Shown here: in pieces, positions 21,643 through 31,600 of the stretch | Position numbering within the stretch: the first letter of the stretch is position 1 | How the letters are laid out: every line of letters starts with the position of its first letter | From: a virus | Virus record (IMG/VR): IMGVR_UViG_3300025138_000074 | Coordinates: 1-46,911 of that record | Length of the DNA: 46,911 nt | Direction: 5' to 3' (one strand) | Notes under the pieces: model-generated | What the model was told of the DNA's origin: nothing | Databases searched by the model: none | The model's input: the letters and a program-made list of their open reading frames with translations, nothing else | Made by a program: the position numbers and the translations under genes

Positions 21643-24009
21643 ATGGCATTACAATGTGGTAAAAATTTAGATCAAGAATCTGTAAAAGCTTCTCAAAAAG
21701 ATATGAAAAGTTTTATGAAAAAAGGTAGAGGTATGTTATCTAACCTTAAAAAAAGTAATGCTTTTAAACAATTAGATATTAAAAAATTAGAAAAAATACC
21801 TAAGAAATTAAACGAAGTTATTATTACTGGTTATTCCAACAAAGTTACAGTTCCTGATAATACATTTCTTATAGGAGCTGTATATGGTAAAAAAGCAGGC
21901 TCTGGAATGAAATTTTTAATACTTGATTACGCTTATGACAAAGAAACAAATATAGTTTCAACTACTGAAGATGTTAATGAATTTATTGTTACTGCTCTTG
22001 TACCTGATGGAACAGAAGAAGTTAATCTTAAAAAAGAAGTTGAAAAACTTCAAGGAACTGGAAATGTAAATGATTTTATAGCAAAAGCTCAAGAACTACA
22101 ATTGAAATTTGGATCTGCAACTCCTGCTCCTTCTATAGCTGATGTTGAAGAAGTTGCTGAGAATACTTCTACAATAAATTTAAGCGATAAGCCAATTAAG
22201 ATATTAAAAGTTTTAATAATGACTGGTGATAATAATTTTTTTGGTGGAACAAGAAATTTTAAATTAGAAGATACTGTTGTTACTTTAACTGTTCCTGGTG
22301 AACCAAAGAAATTAAGAATAGTAAAAAAAGTTAAAGTAAAATATTCAATACCTGGTACAAGTTCAGTAGCAATGGGATCTAAAGGAAATTTTGACATTAA
22401 TCAAATACTTGCAAAGGTAACAAAAGATAAAGATTTTACTACTGATGATTTAAAATCAATTGACAATGCTAAAGTTAAAGGTTTAATGGGTTCTTACGAA
22501 AAAGATATTGCAAAAGGTTTAAATGATTTAGATACAAGTAAAATGGGTGCACCTGAAAAAGATTTATTAAATCAATTCAAAGGTGGTATAGGATCTGATG
22601 GAAAAATTAACATGGATGGATTAAATGTTAATAAAATATTTGGAGCAGCTAAAGATATAGCCGGAAATTCAGCTAAAGGTAAAATAGAAGAAACTGCTGT
22701 AAAGAAAATGTTGTCAGGTGATTTGATAGGAGGTTTTAAAGAAGGTCTAAAATTAAATCAAATTGGGGGACCAAAGTTACCAGGAATTCCTACATCATTT
22801 GATTTAACTAAAGTTTCGAAAGATCCTACTACAGCTTTGAGTAGTTTATTAAGTTTACAAACAGCTAGACCAAGTGCAACTGAACTTAGAACTGTTGAAT
22901 ACAGTAGTAGCTCATCAGGAGGCAATACAAATAAAACTCTTACGTTAACTAAATCTATTACTCAAATTGTAAATGTAGAAGGAAAAAAAGCAGGTACAGA
23001 TTTTTTCTCTAAAGTAAATTTTAAAAGAAATGGTAATCTTATTACTACTACTGATTCGTATGAACAAATTAAAGTAACTTACAAAACAAAAGCGCCTGAA
23101 TTGAAACCAGGAGAAGCTTTCTCTAAAAGAAAATTAGATACATGTAAAGACATTCCAGATATTAAAGTAATTTTACCAGTATTAAGTTTGAAAGAATTAC
23201 AACAAGGCAAAACGTTATCTGATGTGTCTTCTATTGTTCCTATGAGTAAAGCAAAAAAACCTCCTGTTGAGAAACCTAAAGCATCTTCTGTTGACATAGA
23301 TGCTTTAAAATTTTCAGCAAACGTATCATTTAAAGAGTATGTTTCCAAAAAAGATTTAGATGTATTTGCTGAATATCTCGATATTCTTCTTGATGATATT
23401 AACCAACATTTTTATGTTCAGATAGGTCAAGCTAAAATAGCTAAAGATGATATACAAGCAACAACAGAATTTAAAAAATTAAAAAATATTTTTAAAGCTA
23501 ATCCAGGAAAAGATCGAAAAGAAATATTTAAACTTGGTTTAATTACACAAGAAGAAAATGATTTTCTAAAAAATAAATTTGGTCCAATATATAAAAGATA
23601 CAGAGCTCTTTTATTTAATTACAATAGTAAAAATGGTTTAGGAATAAGACAATGTGTCGAAGATTTTATTTCAGTAACTGCTGAAAAAAATGTTTTTGAA
23701 GAAGTAATAGAAATAGCTAAAAGAGGTGACGAAGGTTTGCTAGCTGCTTTTAAACAAGGCGAAGTTAATGCTTACGATAGAAGATTGAAAGTATTGAGGA
23801 GTGTGACTATTGATTTTGAAAATGAATCTATTATTACACCAGAAGATAAAGAGGAAATACAAAAAGCATTAGATCTAGCTAATTTTAAATTTCCTTCTGA
23901 GTTAGATGGTATTAAATATAAAAATGCTTTTATTAGAAGAGTTTTTAGCGATGAAGAAGTAAATCAAGCTGTTGTTTATGATTTACAAAATAATTATAAA
24001 GTATTATAG
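21643..24009 (+). CDS. Large virion protein of unknown function after the spike
   Basis: A 788-residue protein that I do not recognise. It begins MALQCGKNLDQESVKASQKD; residues about 70-125 and 185-245 form beta-rich units (NTFLIGAVYGKKAGSGMKF; KPIKILKVLIMTGDNNFFGG), about 245-390 are lysine/glycine-rich and low complexity, and about 575-788 are helical (DLDVFAEYLDILLDDI; ENDFLKNKFGPIYKRY). There is no signal peptide or membrane helix. Its place between the spike and the lysis genes suggests a baseplate or hub-associated structural protein; this is inference from position only. Confidence 0.7.
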   Translation: MALQCGKNLDQESVKASQKDMKSFMKKGRGMLSNLKKSNAFKQLDIKKLEKIPKKLNEVIITGYSNKVTVPDNTFLIGAVYGKKAGSGMKFLILDYAYDKETNIVSTTEDVNEFIVTALVPDGTEEVNLKKEVEKLQGTGNVNDFIAKAQELQLKFGSATPAPSIADVEEVAENTSTINLSDKPIKILKVLIMTGDNNFFGGTRNFKLEDTVVTLTVPGEPKKLRIVKKVKVKYSIPGTSSVAMGSKGNFDINQILAKVTKDKDFTTDDLKSIDNAKVKGLMGSYEKDIAKGLNDLDTSKMGAPEKDLLNQFKGGIGSDGKINMDGLNVNKIFGAAKDIAGNSAKGKIEETAVKKMLSGDLIGGFKEGLKLNQIGGPKLPGIPTSFDLTKVSKDPTTALSSLLSLQTARPSATELRTVEYSSSSSGGNTNKTLTLTKSITQIVNVEGKKAGTDFFSKVNFKRNGNLITTTDSYEQIKVTYKTKAPELKPGEAFSKRKLDTCKDIPDIKVILPVLSLKELQQGKTLSDVSSIVPMSKAKKPPVEKPKASSVDIDALKFSANVSFKEYVSKKDLDVFAEYLDILLDDINQHFYVQIGQAKIAKDDIQATTEFKKLKNIFKANPGKDRKEIFKLGLITQEENDFLKNKFGPIYKRYRALLFNYNSKNGLGIRQCVEDFISVTAEKNVFEEVIEIAKRGDEGLLAAFKQGEVNAYDRRLKVLRSVTIDFENESIITPEDKEEIQKALDLANFKFPSELDGIKYKNAFIRRVFSDEEVNQAVVYDLQNNYKVL

Positions 24010-24018
24010 GAGAATAAT

Positions 24019-24468
24019 ATGCTTACACTATTATCATCTTTGTTAGGTTTTGGAACAAGTTTTGTTCCTAAAGTTTTAGAATTTTGGCAAGACAAATCTG
24101 ACAAAGCACAAGAATTAAAAGTAATGGCACTTCAAATTGAAAGAGAAGAAAAGATGCTAGCAGTAAAAGCAGAAATGATGGATTCTGCTAATGATATGCA
24201 AAGAGATGTAGCTTTGCTACAACATGATACAGCAACAGCTAAAAAAGCATCTACGTGGGTTCACAATTTGAGATCTTCTGTTAGACCAGTTATCACATAT
24301 CTTTTTTTTGTATTGTTCTTTTTTGTAGAAGGAGTAGCAGCTTATGTTATATTACGAGATGGTGGTGACATATCTATCATTGCATCAACGTTATGGTCAG
24401 AAGAAACGTCCAGTATATTTGCAGCTATTGTTAGTTTTTGGTTTGGTTCTCGTGCTATAAAGAAATGA
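24019..24468 (+). CDS. Holin of the 3TM type
   Basis: A 149-residue membrane protein with a hydrophobic N-terminus (about 1-20), an acidic amphipathic middle (EREEKMLAVKAEMMDSANDM), two strong spans (about 92-112 VRPVITYLFFVLFFFVEGVAA, and about 130-146), and a basic end (GSRAIKK). The RPVITY motif and the FWFGSRA-type end fit the three-span holin family related to gene transfer agents. It overlaps the endolysin gene by ATGA. It would form the inner membrane lesions that let the endolysin out. Confidence 0.82.
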   Translation: MLTLLSSLLGFGTSFVPKVLEFWQDKSDKAQELKVMALQIEREEKMLAVKAEMMDSANDMQRDVALLQHDTATAKKASTWVHNLRSSVRPVITYLFFVLFFFVEGVAAYVILRDGGDISIIASTLWSEETSSIFAAIVSFWFGSRAIKK

Positions 24469-24914
24469 TCATGAATATTAGTAACAATTGTATAATATTA
24501 ATTAAACATCACGAAGGTGTTAGAAATACTCCATACCAAGATCCAATAGGTTTGTGGACAGTTGGAGTAGGACACTTAATGGGTAATGGTAAAGTAAAAC
24601 CTAAAGATTGGAATAGAGAAAGATCTGACCAAGAAGTAGATGATCTTTTGAGATATGATATTAGAAGATTTGAAAGAGGTGTTGATTCATTAATCAATGT
24701 TGATTTAAATCAAAATCAATTTGATGCTTTAGTATGTTTTGCTTTTAATGTTGGTTTAGGCAATCTTCAAGCTAGTACTTTAAGAAGAAAACTTAATAGA
24801 GATGATTATGAAGGAGCTGCTAATGAGTTTCCTAAATGGCGTAGAGCAGGTGGAAGAGTTTTAAAAGGATTAGTTAAAAGACGTAATGACGAAAAGATTC
24901 TTTTCTCTTCCTAA
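24465..24914 (+). CDS. T4-type lysozyme (GH24 endolysin)
   Basis: A protein of about 149 residues in the T4 lysozyme family (T4 gpe 164 aa). With the start at 24465 the catalytic triad is Glu17 (HHEG), Asp26 (YQDP) and Thr32 (LWTVGVGH), with the same spacing as Glu11-Asp20-Thr26 of T4. NQFDALVCFAFNVG and FPKWRRAGGRVLKGLVKRR complete the fold. It hydrolyses peptidoglycan glycan strands. No signal peptide is present, consistent with holin-dependent release. An alternative start is 24471; the longer frame at 24438 is inside the holin. Confidence 0.95.
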   Translation: MIMNISNNCIILIKHHEGVRNTPYQDPIGLWTVGVGHLMGNGKVKPKDWNRERSDQEVDDLLRYDIRRFERGVDSLINVDLNQNQFDALVCFAFNVGLGNLQASTLRRKLNRDDYEGAANEFPKWRRAGGRVLKGLVKRRNDEKILFSS

Positions 24915-25783
24915 GGTCTTGTATAGAAAGAAAATACTACATTACCATTTACATCTTTAATTTGAAAATCATTCATAACTTTTTGAAATAGTGGCTTTAA
25001 AATATCTGAATCAGCAGTAGTGTTAATTAAAGAATATTCATTAAACATATTTACAACAGAATCAGAATCTAATTGAAGATCTATTGCTGTAGTATTTGTG
25101 TTTGTTTGACTAACTACACTGTTTATCTGTGATGTATGACTACTAACAGTACTGTTAATTGTTGATATATCACCATCGTTACTTGTTATTTGTGTCTGTA
25201 GTGATTGTAGTTTATTATCATCAGAATCTAATCTACTTTTAATTGTACTTAAATTTACATTATTACTAGTTATTTGAGTTTGTAAAGACTGAATTTTATG
25301 ATCGTCAGAATCTAATCTACCTTTAAGAGCAACTACAGTAGGTGAAACTACTAACGTACCTTCGAAAGATGCATTTGTAATTAAAGAATCAGAATCTGTA
25401 GCTTGTTCTTTATTAACATTTACTAATATTTTTCTATTAGCTACCCATGCATCTCTTTGACCGTTGTATTGAAATGAAGGAGATGTGCCTCTCTCAAATA
25501 AAGCATCGCTGTCTGCAATTGTTATTCCAGCGTTGTTGTATTGATCTGAATCGTAAGCATTTTTAGCAATAACTATATTTTTATCTGTAATAGTTAAAGT
25601 TGAAGAATTGACTACCGATTGGGATCCATACACTCTAAGATCACCATTTATTCTTACATTGTCAAATGATACGAATCCATCAGCGTCTGAGTCAGCTAAT
25701 AAGTTGTTATTATTCTTATCAACTAATCCCGTAACTTGAGATCTTCCTAATTGGTTTGTGATTCTTCTAGTATTTTTGGCCAT
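24911..25783 (-). CDS. Fibre-type virion protein with coiled-coil repeats and DSD motifs
   Basis: A 290-residue protein. Residues about 28-115 hold a marine-phage fibre unit: LADSDADGFVSFDNV (an EF-hand-like DxDxDG loop), INGDLRVYGSQSVVNSSTL, NAGITIADSD and QRDAWVANRKI. Residues about 155-200 contain two tandem copies of RLDSDDxKxQSLQTQITSN, a heptad coiled-coil repeat, and the end reads QIKDVNGNVVFSFYT. There are eight Asp-Ser-Asp motifs. A TATAAATA late promoter sits 4 nt from the ATG and there is no Shine-Dalgarno. It is on the minus strand amid plus-strand virion genes and converges with the endolysin gene (4-base overlap). Confidence 0.78.
   Translation of the reverse strand: MAKNTRRITNQLGRSQVTGLVDKNNNNLLADSDADGFVSFDNVRINGDLRVYGSQSVVNSSTLTITDKNIVIAKNAYDSDQYNNAGITIADSDALFERGTSPSFQYNGQRDAWVANRKILVNVNKEQATDSDSLITNASFEGTLVVSPTVVALKGRLDSDDHKIQSLQTQITSNNVNLSTIKSRLDSDDNKLQSLQTQITSNDGDISTINSTVSSHTSQINSVVSQTNTNTTAIDLQLDSDSVVNMFNEYSLINTTADSDILKPLFQKVMNDFQIKDVNGNVVFSFYTRP
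25204..25325 (-). repeat. Tandem coiled-coil repeat inside the fibre-type gene
   Basis: Two diverged copies of about 75-80 bases encode RLDSDD(H/N)K(I/L)QSLQTQITSN, followed by a variable SxI/V segment. The spacing fits trimeric coiled-coil repeats of fibre shafts. DNA differs at silent positions, so the repeat is kept at protein level. Confidence 0.75.
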
Positions 25784-25787
25784 GATT

Positions 25788-25795
25788 TATTTATA
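25788..25795 (-). promoter_or_regulatory. Late promoter (TATAAATA) 4 nt before a start codon
   Basis: Exact TATAAATA on the minus strand, then AATC, then ATG at 25783. No ribosome site lies between promoter and ATG. Confidence 0.82.
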
Positions 25796-25829
25796 CCTAA
25801 ATAGAAATAAAAATAAATTAAATTAACTG

Positions 25830-25857
25830 TTGACTTTAGTTTTGAATGTGCGATAAT
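25830..25857 (+). promoter_or_regulatory. Early sigma70-type promoter P5 (for the SleB-type hydrolase)
   Basis: TTGACT at 25830-25835, 16-nt spacer, GATAAT at 25852-25857, the same consensus as P1-P4 but 24 kb away among late genes. Confidence 0.87.
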
Positions 25858-25886
25858 GTATATAGTTAATAACAAGGAGAAAAGTA

Positions 25887-26384
25887 ATGAACGAATTTTT
25901 AGCAGCATTGTTTATATCAAAGGCAATAATATTTTCTACTACACCAATTGAAGTTAAAACAGCTTCACCTGAATTATATTGTCTAGTACAAAATATTTAT
26001 TTTGAGTCTGGCAATCAGTCGTATGCAGGAAAAGTTGCAGTTGCTGAAGTAACTTTAAATAGAGTAAAAACAAGAAAATATCCATCTACTATTTGTGGTG
26101 TAGTCAAACAAGCTAGAATGAGTAAGTGGTGGAAGGAAGAACATGGTAAGGATGTTCCTGTTAGAAATAAATGTCAATTTTCATGGTTCTGTGATGGAAA
26201 AAGTGATGAGATAAAATATGCTGGAACTTGGAAGAGTTCAATGATTGCTGCACACGATGCACTTAACTCAGAACGTAAATTCACAGAAGGTGCGCTTTAT
26301 TATCACGCTAATTACGTAAATCCTAAGTGGAATAAGTCAAAGGAATACATTACTAGTATAGGAGATCATATTTTCTATAGGTAA
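25887..26384 (+). CDS. SleB/CwlJ-type cell wall hydrolase
   Basis: A 165-residue protein. After an N-terminal hydrophobic segment (FLAALFISKAIIFS, probable export signal) comes the Hydrolase_2 domain: LVQNIYFESGNQSYAGKVAV with the likely catalytic Glu in YFESG, VTLNRVKTRKYPSTICGVV, CQFSWFCDG, and the end ALYYHANYVNPKW...ITSIGDHIFYR. Such enzymes act as lytic transglycosylases or amidases on peptidoglycan. AAGGAG lies 7 nt before the ATG. It is driven by an early-type promoter rather than a late one, so it may act before or apart from lysis. Confidence 0.9.
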   Translation: MNEFLAALFISKAIIFSTTPIEVKTASPELYCLVQNIYFESGNQSYAGKVAVAEVTLNRVKTRKYPSTICGVVKQARMSKWWKEEHGKDVPVRNKCQFSWFCDGKSDEIKYAGTWKSSMIAAHDALNSERKFTEGALYYHANYVNPKWNKSKEYITSIGDHIFYR

Positions 26385-26388
26385 CTGT

Positions 26389-26396
26389 CATAAATA
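26389..26396 (+). promoter_or_regulatory. Late promoter (CATAAATA) 4 nt before gene 25
   Basis: CATAAATA, then AAAC, then ATG at 26401; no Shine-Dalgarno between. Confidence 0.78.
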
Positions 26397-26400
26397 AAAC

Positions 26401-26820
26401 ATGTCTATTTATGATCAAAAATTTATTAGAAAAAACGTATATAAAGATTTAGATTTTAATTTTTCTAGATTAGCACTTTCGAATGACGTAGGTTCCAAAT
26501 CTGATACTAATGCTATTAAGCAATCAGTTGTGAACCTCGTTATGACTAACTTTGGAGAAAGACCTTTTCATCCTGAAATAGGTAGTAACGTAAATGCATT
26601 ATTATTTGAACCATCTGGACCAATAACTAATAGTTATATTCAAGATACTATTAAAAGTGCAATAGAAAACTTTGAGCCAAGAATACAAATTACATCAATA
26701 AGAGTTGATGACACTCCAAATAACATAGACCAAAACCAAATTTTTATAAGAATTGCTTTTATTTTTCTAGAAAAAAATGAAACTGATTCTTTTGATATAG
26801 TACTTGAAAGGTTAAGATAA
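26401..26820 (+). CDS. gp25: Baseplate wedge protein gp25
   Basis: A 139-residue homologue of T4 gp25 (132 aa), the most conserved wedge component, also found in type VI secretion (TssE). Typical stretches are NAIKQSVVNLVMTNFGERPFHPEIG and AIENFEPRIQI, which includes the conserved EPR. gp25 clamps sheath ends onto the baseplate. It leads a TAATG-linked chain 25-6-7-8. The late promoter abuts its ATG. Confidence 0.95.
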   Translation: MSIYDQKFIRKNVYKDLDFNFSRLALSNDVGSKSDTNAIKQSVVNLVMTNFGERPFHPEIGSNVNALLFEPSGPITNSYIQDTIKSAIENFEPRIQITSIRVDDTPNNIDQNQIFIRIAFIFLEKNETDSFDIVLERLR

Positions 26821-28628
26821 TGGCAACAGTAAACAAGCCAGTGGTAGCTAATTTAGATTTTGATGATATTAAAAAAGATATTATTGATCATTTTAAAGAT
26901 GACAATGATTTCAAAGATTATAATTTTAAAGGTTCAGCCTTAAATTCACTAATTGATATTTTAGCTTATAATACACATTTAAATGCTCTTACAGCAAATT
27001 TTTCTATTAACGAAATGTTTATCAACACAGCTCAAAAAAGAGAAAATATAATTTCAATTGCTAAAGGAATGAATTATATTCCTACATCTGCAACATGTTC
27101 GAAGGTAGAAATTACAATAAGTGTTCCTAGACTTGGATCAGAAAGATCATTTACAATTCCAGTTGGTTCAACATTAAGTGCTGTTAGTGGTAATACTTCA
27201 TATACTTTTAATCTTACACAAGATTATATAGTTCAATTTTTATCAGGAGAAACTTCAAAGAATCTAAAAATGATTTTTTATGAAGGTAAAAGTTTAACTG
27301 AAAGATTTGTACAAGACAATACAAATGTCAATTTCCCAACATACGAACTATTAAATGATAATATAGATACACAGACTATTTCATTAAGAGTTAATAATAT
27401 AAAACATACATTACTGAATCCTGAGAATGAAAGTATAAGTAATATTAATAATTCTTCAACAATATTTTTTGTAGAAGAAACAACTAATAAAAAATACAAA
27501 CTTAAATTAGGTAATGGGGTAATTGGAAAAAAAGTTAATGTTGGTGATGAAATAATTGTAAGTTATTTAACATGCGCTGGTGAAGCTTCTAATGGTATCT
27601 CATCATTCTCTCTTTCTGTTAAAGGAAGATCAGATATTTCAATTGCTTCAAGTGGTATGTCATATGGAGGTAGTTTAATTGAGACAGAAAGATCAATTAA
27701 AGACAATGCTCCACATTGGTTTCAGTCACAATATAGAGCTGTTACTGCTAATGATTATGAAACAATTGTCAAGAAAAACTTTCCAGATATTCAAGCTATT
27801 AATGCTTATGGAGGAGAAGAAGTAGGAAAGCCAGGTAAAGTCTTTCTTACAATAAAACCAAAAGTTGGTGATAAATTATCTCAAGCAGCAAAGCTACATA
27901 TAAAAAATAACATTATAAAAAAATTTAATATTGTTAATATTAAACCTGAGATATTAGATCCTGCTTATATAGAATTATTGTTAAACAGTACTGTAATTTA
28001 TGACAATAGTAGATTGACTAGTAATGAGTCAACATTAAAATCAAAAATATTTTCATTATTTACTTCTTTTAATAATAATAGATTAAGTGATTTCAAAAAA
28101 AGTTTCTTTGAACAAAATTTAGCTGAAGAAATAAAGTTATTAGACAGATCAATTGTTTCAATTAATACAAGAACTTCTTTAAGATTTGATTCAACTGTAA
28201 CAAACAACAAACTAAACAAATATCAAATTAGATTTAATAACCCATTATACCATCCACTATTAGGATTTAATTCAGATAGAGGTGGTATATTATCAACTAA
28301 TAATTTTACAAGAATCGGTAAAAGTTTTACATCTGGTTTTGATGATGATGGTAAAGGTAATATAAGATTGTTTGATAATTTAGATGGTGTCAAGGTTTAT
28401 GCAAATAATAAAGCGGGGACGATAGATTATGGTTCAGGTATTTTAGATATAAAAGACTTTGATCCTATAGATGGAAATATAAATTTTACAGTTGTACCAG
28501 ATAGTTTTGATGTTCTTTCTCTTAACGAATACATTCTAAGAATAAGTTTAGATTCTTCAATAATAAACATTGTTGAAAAAGATAATATTGAATTAATTAA
28601 CTTACTTAACAAATCAAGAAGTGTATAA
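26820..28628 (+). CDS. gp6: Baseplate wedge protein gp6
   Basis: A 602-residue homologue of T4 gp6 (660 aa), a gpJ-type wedge ring protein. The N-terminus DFDDIKKDIIDHFKDD and LNSLIDILAYNTHLNALTANF with the MFINTAQKRENI run are typical; GNGVIGKKVNVGDEIIVSYL and YRAVTANDYETIVKKNFP follow in the core. It lies between genes 25 and 7, as expected from wedge assembly. Unlike the following genes it has no DSD motifs. Confidence 0.93.
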   Translation: MATVNKPVVANLDFDDIKKDIIDHFKDDNDFKDYNFKGSALNSLIDILAYNTHLNALTANFSINEMFINTAQKRENIISIAKGMNYIPTSATCSKVEITISVPRLGSERSFTIPVGSTLSAVSGNTSYTFNLTQDYIVQFLSGETSKNLKMIFYEGKSLTERFVQDNTNVNFPTYELLNDNIDTQTISLRVNNIKHTLLNPENESISNINNSSTIFFVEETTNKKYKLKLGNGVIGKKVNVGDEIIVSYLTCAGEASNGISSFSLSVKGRSDISIASSGMSYGGSLIETERSIKDNAPHWFQSQYRAVTANDYETIVKKNFPDIQAINAYGGEEVGKPGKVFLTIKPKVGDKLSQAAKLHIKNNIIKKFNIVNIKPEILDPAYIELLLNSTVIYDNSRLTSNESTLKSKIFSLFTSFNNNRLSDFKKSFFEQNLAEEIKLLDRSIVSINTRTSLRFDSTVTNNKLNKYQIRFNNPLYHPLLGFNSDRGGILSTNNFTRIGKSFTSGFDDDGKGNIRLFDNLDGVKVYANNKAGTIDYGSGILDIKDFDPIDGNINFTVVPDSFDVLSLNEYILRISLDSSIINIVEKDNIELINLLNKSRSV

Positions 28629-31600
28629 TGTCTAAAAGAATATATCCTCATATAAGTGAACAAATACCAGATTTTATTCGTAGTAACTATGAGTTGTTTG
28701 AGAAATTTCTTAAAGTGTATTTTGAATATATGGAGAAACAAAATGATTCTGATTCATCAACAGATTCAACTTTATATAAAAAATTAACTAATCCTAATGA
28801 TTTGATACAAGGTCAACAGGAATATAGAGATCCAGATAAAACATTAGAACCTTTTTTAGAATATTTTAAAAGAGATATTTTACCAATATCTGTAACACCT
28901 CAAGGTGCTGATGATAGATTTATAATTAATAAAATAAGAGATTTGTATCTTTCTAAAGGTACACCAGATTCTTTTAAATCTTTTTTTAGACTTTTATATG
29001 GAAAAGAAATAGAAATTTTACAGCCAAGTGAGCAAATTTTAGATGCATCTGAAGGAACATACGTATCTAATGATGTGTTAACATTTATATCTAATGATTC
29101 AGATGGTGTACTTAATACTGTTGACTTTAATAATTCTTTTATTGAACAAGACGATAGTGAAATAGCTAATGTTGTTTTTGGATCAAAGATTAATAAAATT
29201 GGTTTAAATTCAGTAGTTACTATTACTACATCAGCTCCTTTCAATAAACAACCTGATTCAGAAATTATAATTATTAATAGAAATGATAGAAACAAATATG
29301 TCACAGGAAGAGTTTTAAGACAAATAAAAAATTTAACTATTGAAGATTCAGAAATAGGTTTATATAATGTCGGAGATGAGATTACAGTTAAACAAAATAA
29401 TAATAAATTTGTAGTTCCAGTTAGGACTACAACTTCCGGTCCTGTAACATCTGTAATTATAAAAAATAGAGGAATTGATTACAGTGTAAATGATACTATA
29501 ATTTTTACTTCAAAAGGTTATGGAACAGGTGGTTCAGCTACTATAACAGAAGTAGATTCAGCAGGTAGAATTTTAAGTATTGATAATAATAATGTTAGAA
29601 CAGGTATACTAAGAAATGGATATTTGTCAAACGATTTTCAAAATGTTAATGTACCAATTTTACAAGGAGGTAGTTACAGTCAACTACCACAAGTTAAAAT
29701 AATATCAGGAGCTGGTCATGGAGCCGAGATAGTACCTTTTTCAAATAGTATAGGAAGAATTAATGACTTTAATTTTTTCAATAAAGGTTTTTTTGATTCT
29801 GAAGGTCACGTGATTGTTACAATGCCAATGAACTTTAACATTCATGGCGAAACAGATCTCAACGAAGGACAAACTGTTAGAATACAAAAATTCGAAGCTG
29901 ATTCAGATGGATTTCTATTTGATAGTGATACATTTAGATTTAGTATTAAATTTAGTAATAGAAATTTTGATGTAACAGATAGTGAATTAGTTAAAGTAAG
30001 AATACCTTACTCCTTTGATTTTAATACATTTCAATGGATTGATAGTGAGTTTACATTTAGACATACAGATTCAGATTCGCTAGCCCATACATTAAAAGAT
30101 ATTTTAGACAGAGAGATAAAACAAAATTCTACATATAAGTTTAAAGTAATTGATAGTGATGAAAAGGGAAATCCTGATTCTGAAACATTGAGAATATTTC
30201 TTCAAGACCCTAATTTAAAAGGTTTAGATAATTTTCACTTTGATATATTATCTAGATACGAAGATAGTGACAAATATAGATCAATAGCTTTTAAGAAAAT
30301 TAAACAAACACCTTTTCTTGGTCTTAATGAAAATGTAGGTAGATTTAAAAATACAAAATTCTTAGGTAAAGTTGCATCTATAAGTAAAGATAAAAATATT
30401 GTAAAAATAAAAGAAACAAATATTATTAATTCAGATGATATTTTTCCCTTTGATTCTGATCTTAATAATATTGAAAAAGATAGGTATAAAATTTTAAGAT
30501 TAGTCCCTGTCGATAAAGAGACCAATAACGTTACAATTGATGAGCAATTTAAATTTAAAAATGTTATTGCAAATCATCAAAGAGGTAAAGCTAGTGTAGT
30601 TTTTGAAGGTTCTGGTCAAACTTCAAAACAATTTTTAGATGAAAAAGGATTTTTAAATTCTTTAAGTGGTGGTGTTTTAAGAGATAACTTTTTCTTTGAT
30701 GTATACAGTTATGTTATCAAATCTAATTTGTCTATAAGTGATTGGAGAGAATATGTAAAAAATACTCTACATCCTGCTGGTATGAATATGTTAAGTGCAC
30801 TTAATGTTAATTCAGATGTTAACAGTGTAACAAAAAAATCTGCTAAAGTAGAAAATATAAGTGAATCATTTAAAATTACTTTTGATAGATCTCTTGATCA
30901 TTCATTAAATGCAGCAGAAAATGTAGGAGCTATAAACGCAGCTACATCAATATATTCTACTAATGCTTTTAATTATTATAATGCTACGTTTGAAAATGGA
31001 ACAAGCATTACAGCAGATAACACTAGTTTAAATTTAGAAGAAGGCGAAGAAGCTGAATTTGGTAATTCTTTTTGGGATTATGAACCTATAGGTTTTATTG
31101 ATCCTAAATCAACACAAGTTTTAGATAGTGATAATTCAGAATTTATTTCTGAGAGAAATTACATTCATTCAACATATGATATCAAATCTAAAGATTCAGA
31201 TTATTCAAATGAATTTTACAAATATAAAAATTTAAATAGATATCCAGATCAATATAACATTGTGATAGGTAAAACACAATTTAAGGCTGGAACAAATATC
31301 TTCATGACTTTTAATTCAGAAAAACAAAATACAATTAATTTTATTAGATTTGATTATACAAAAGATAGTGATAATAGTTATGTAAATGATAGTGAAGAAT
31401 CAAGTATTTTTAAAGGTATAGTTTATAAAAAATTAAAAGATACAGATTCAGATTTTGTTAAACAACAATTGACTAAAAGAAATTATGAATATTTAATTGA
31501 ACATCAAAATGATCTTAACAATGCATCTAAAATGGACGATTCATTTTCATATGCAGTAAATGGAACTACGTTTTTTAATTTAGAAGCTTTTGAACAAAAG

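Noticed and set aside
25204-25325. Diversity-generating retroelement variable repeat
   Set aside because: The fibre repeat has silent and conservative changes in both copies, without adenine-specific changes, and no reverse transcriptase is present in the window.
29115-29140. TTGACTTTA sequence inside gene 7
   Set aside because: It matches the early -35 box but no GATAAT-like -10 follows at 16 nt; it is coding sequence.
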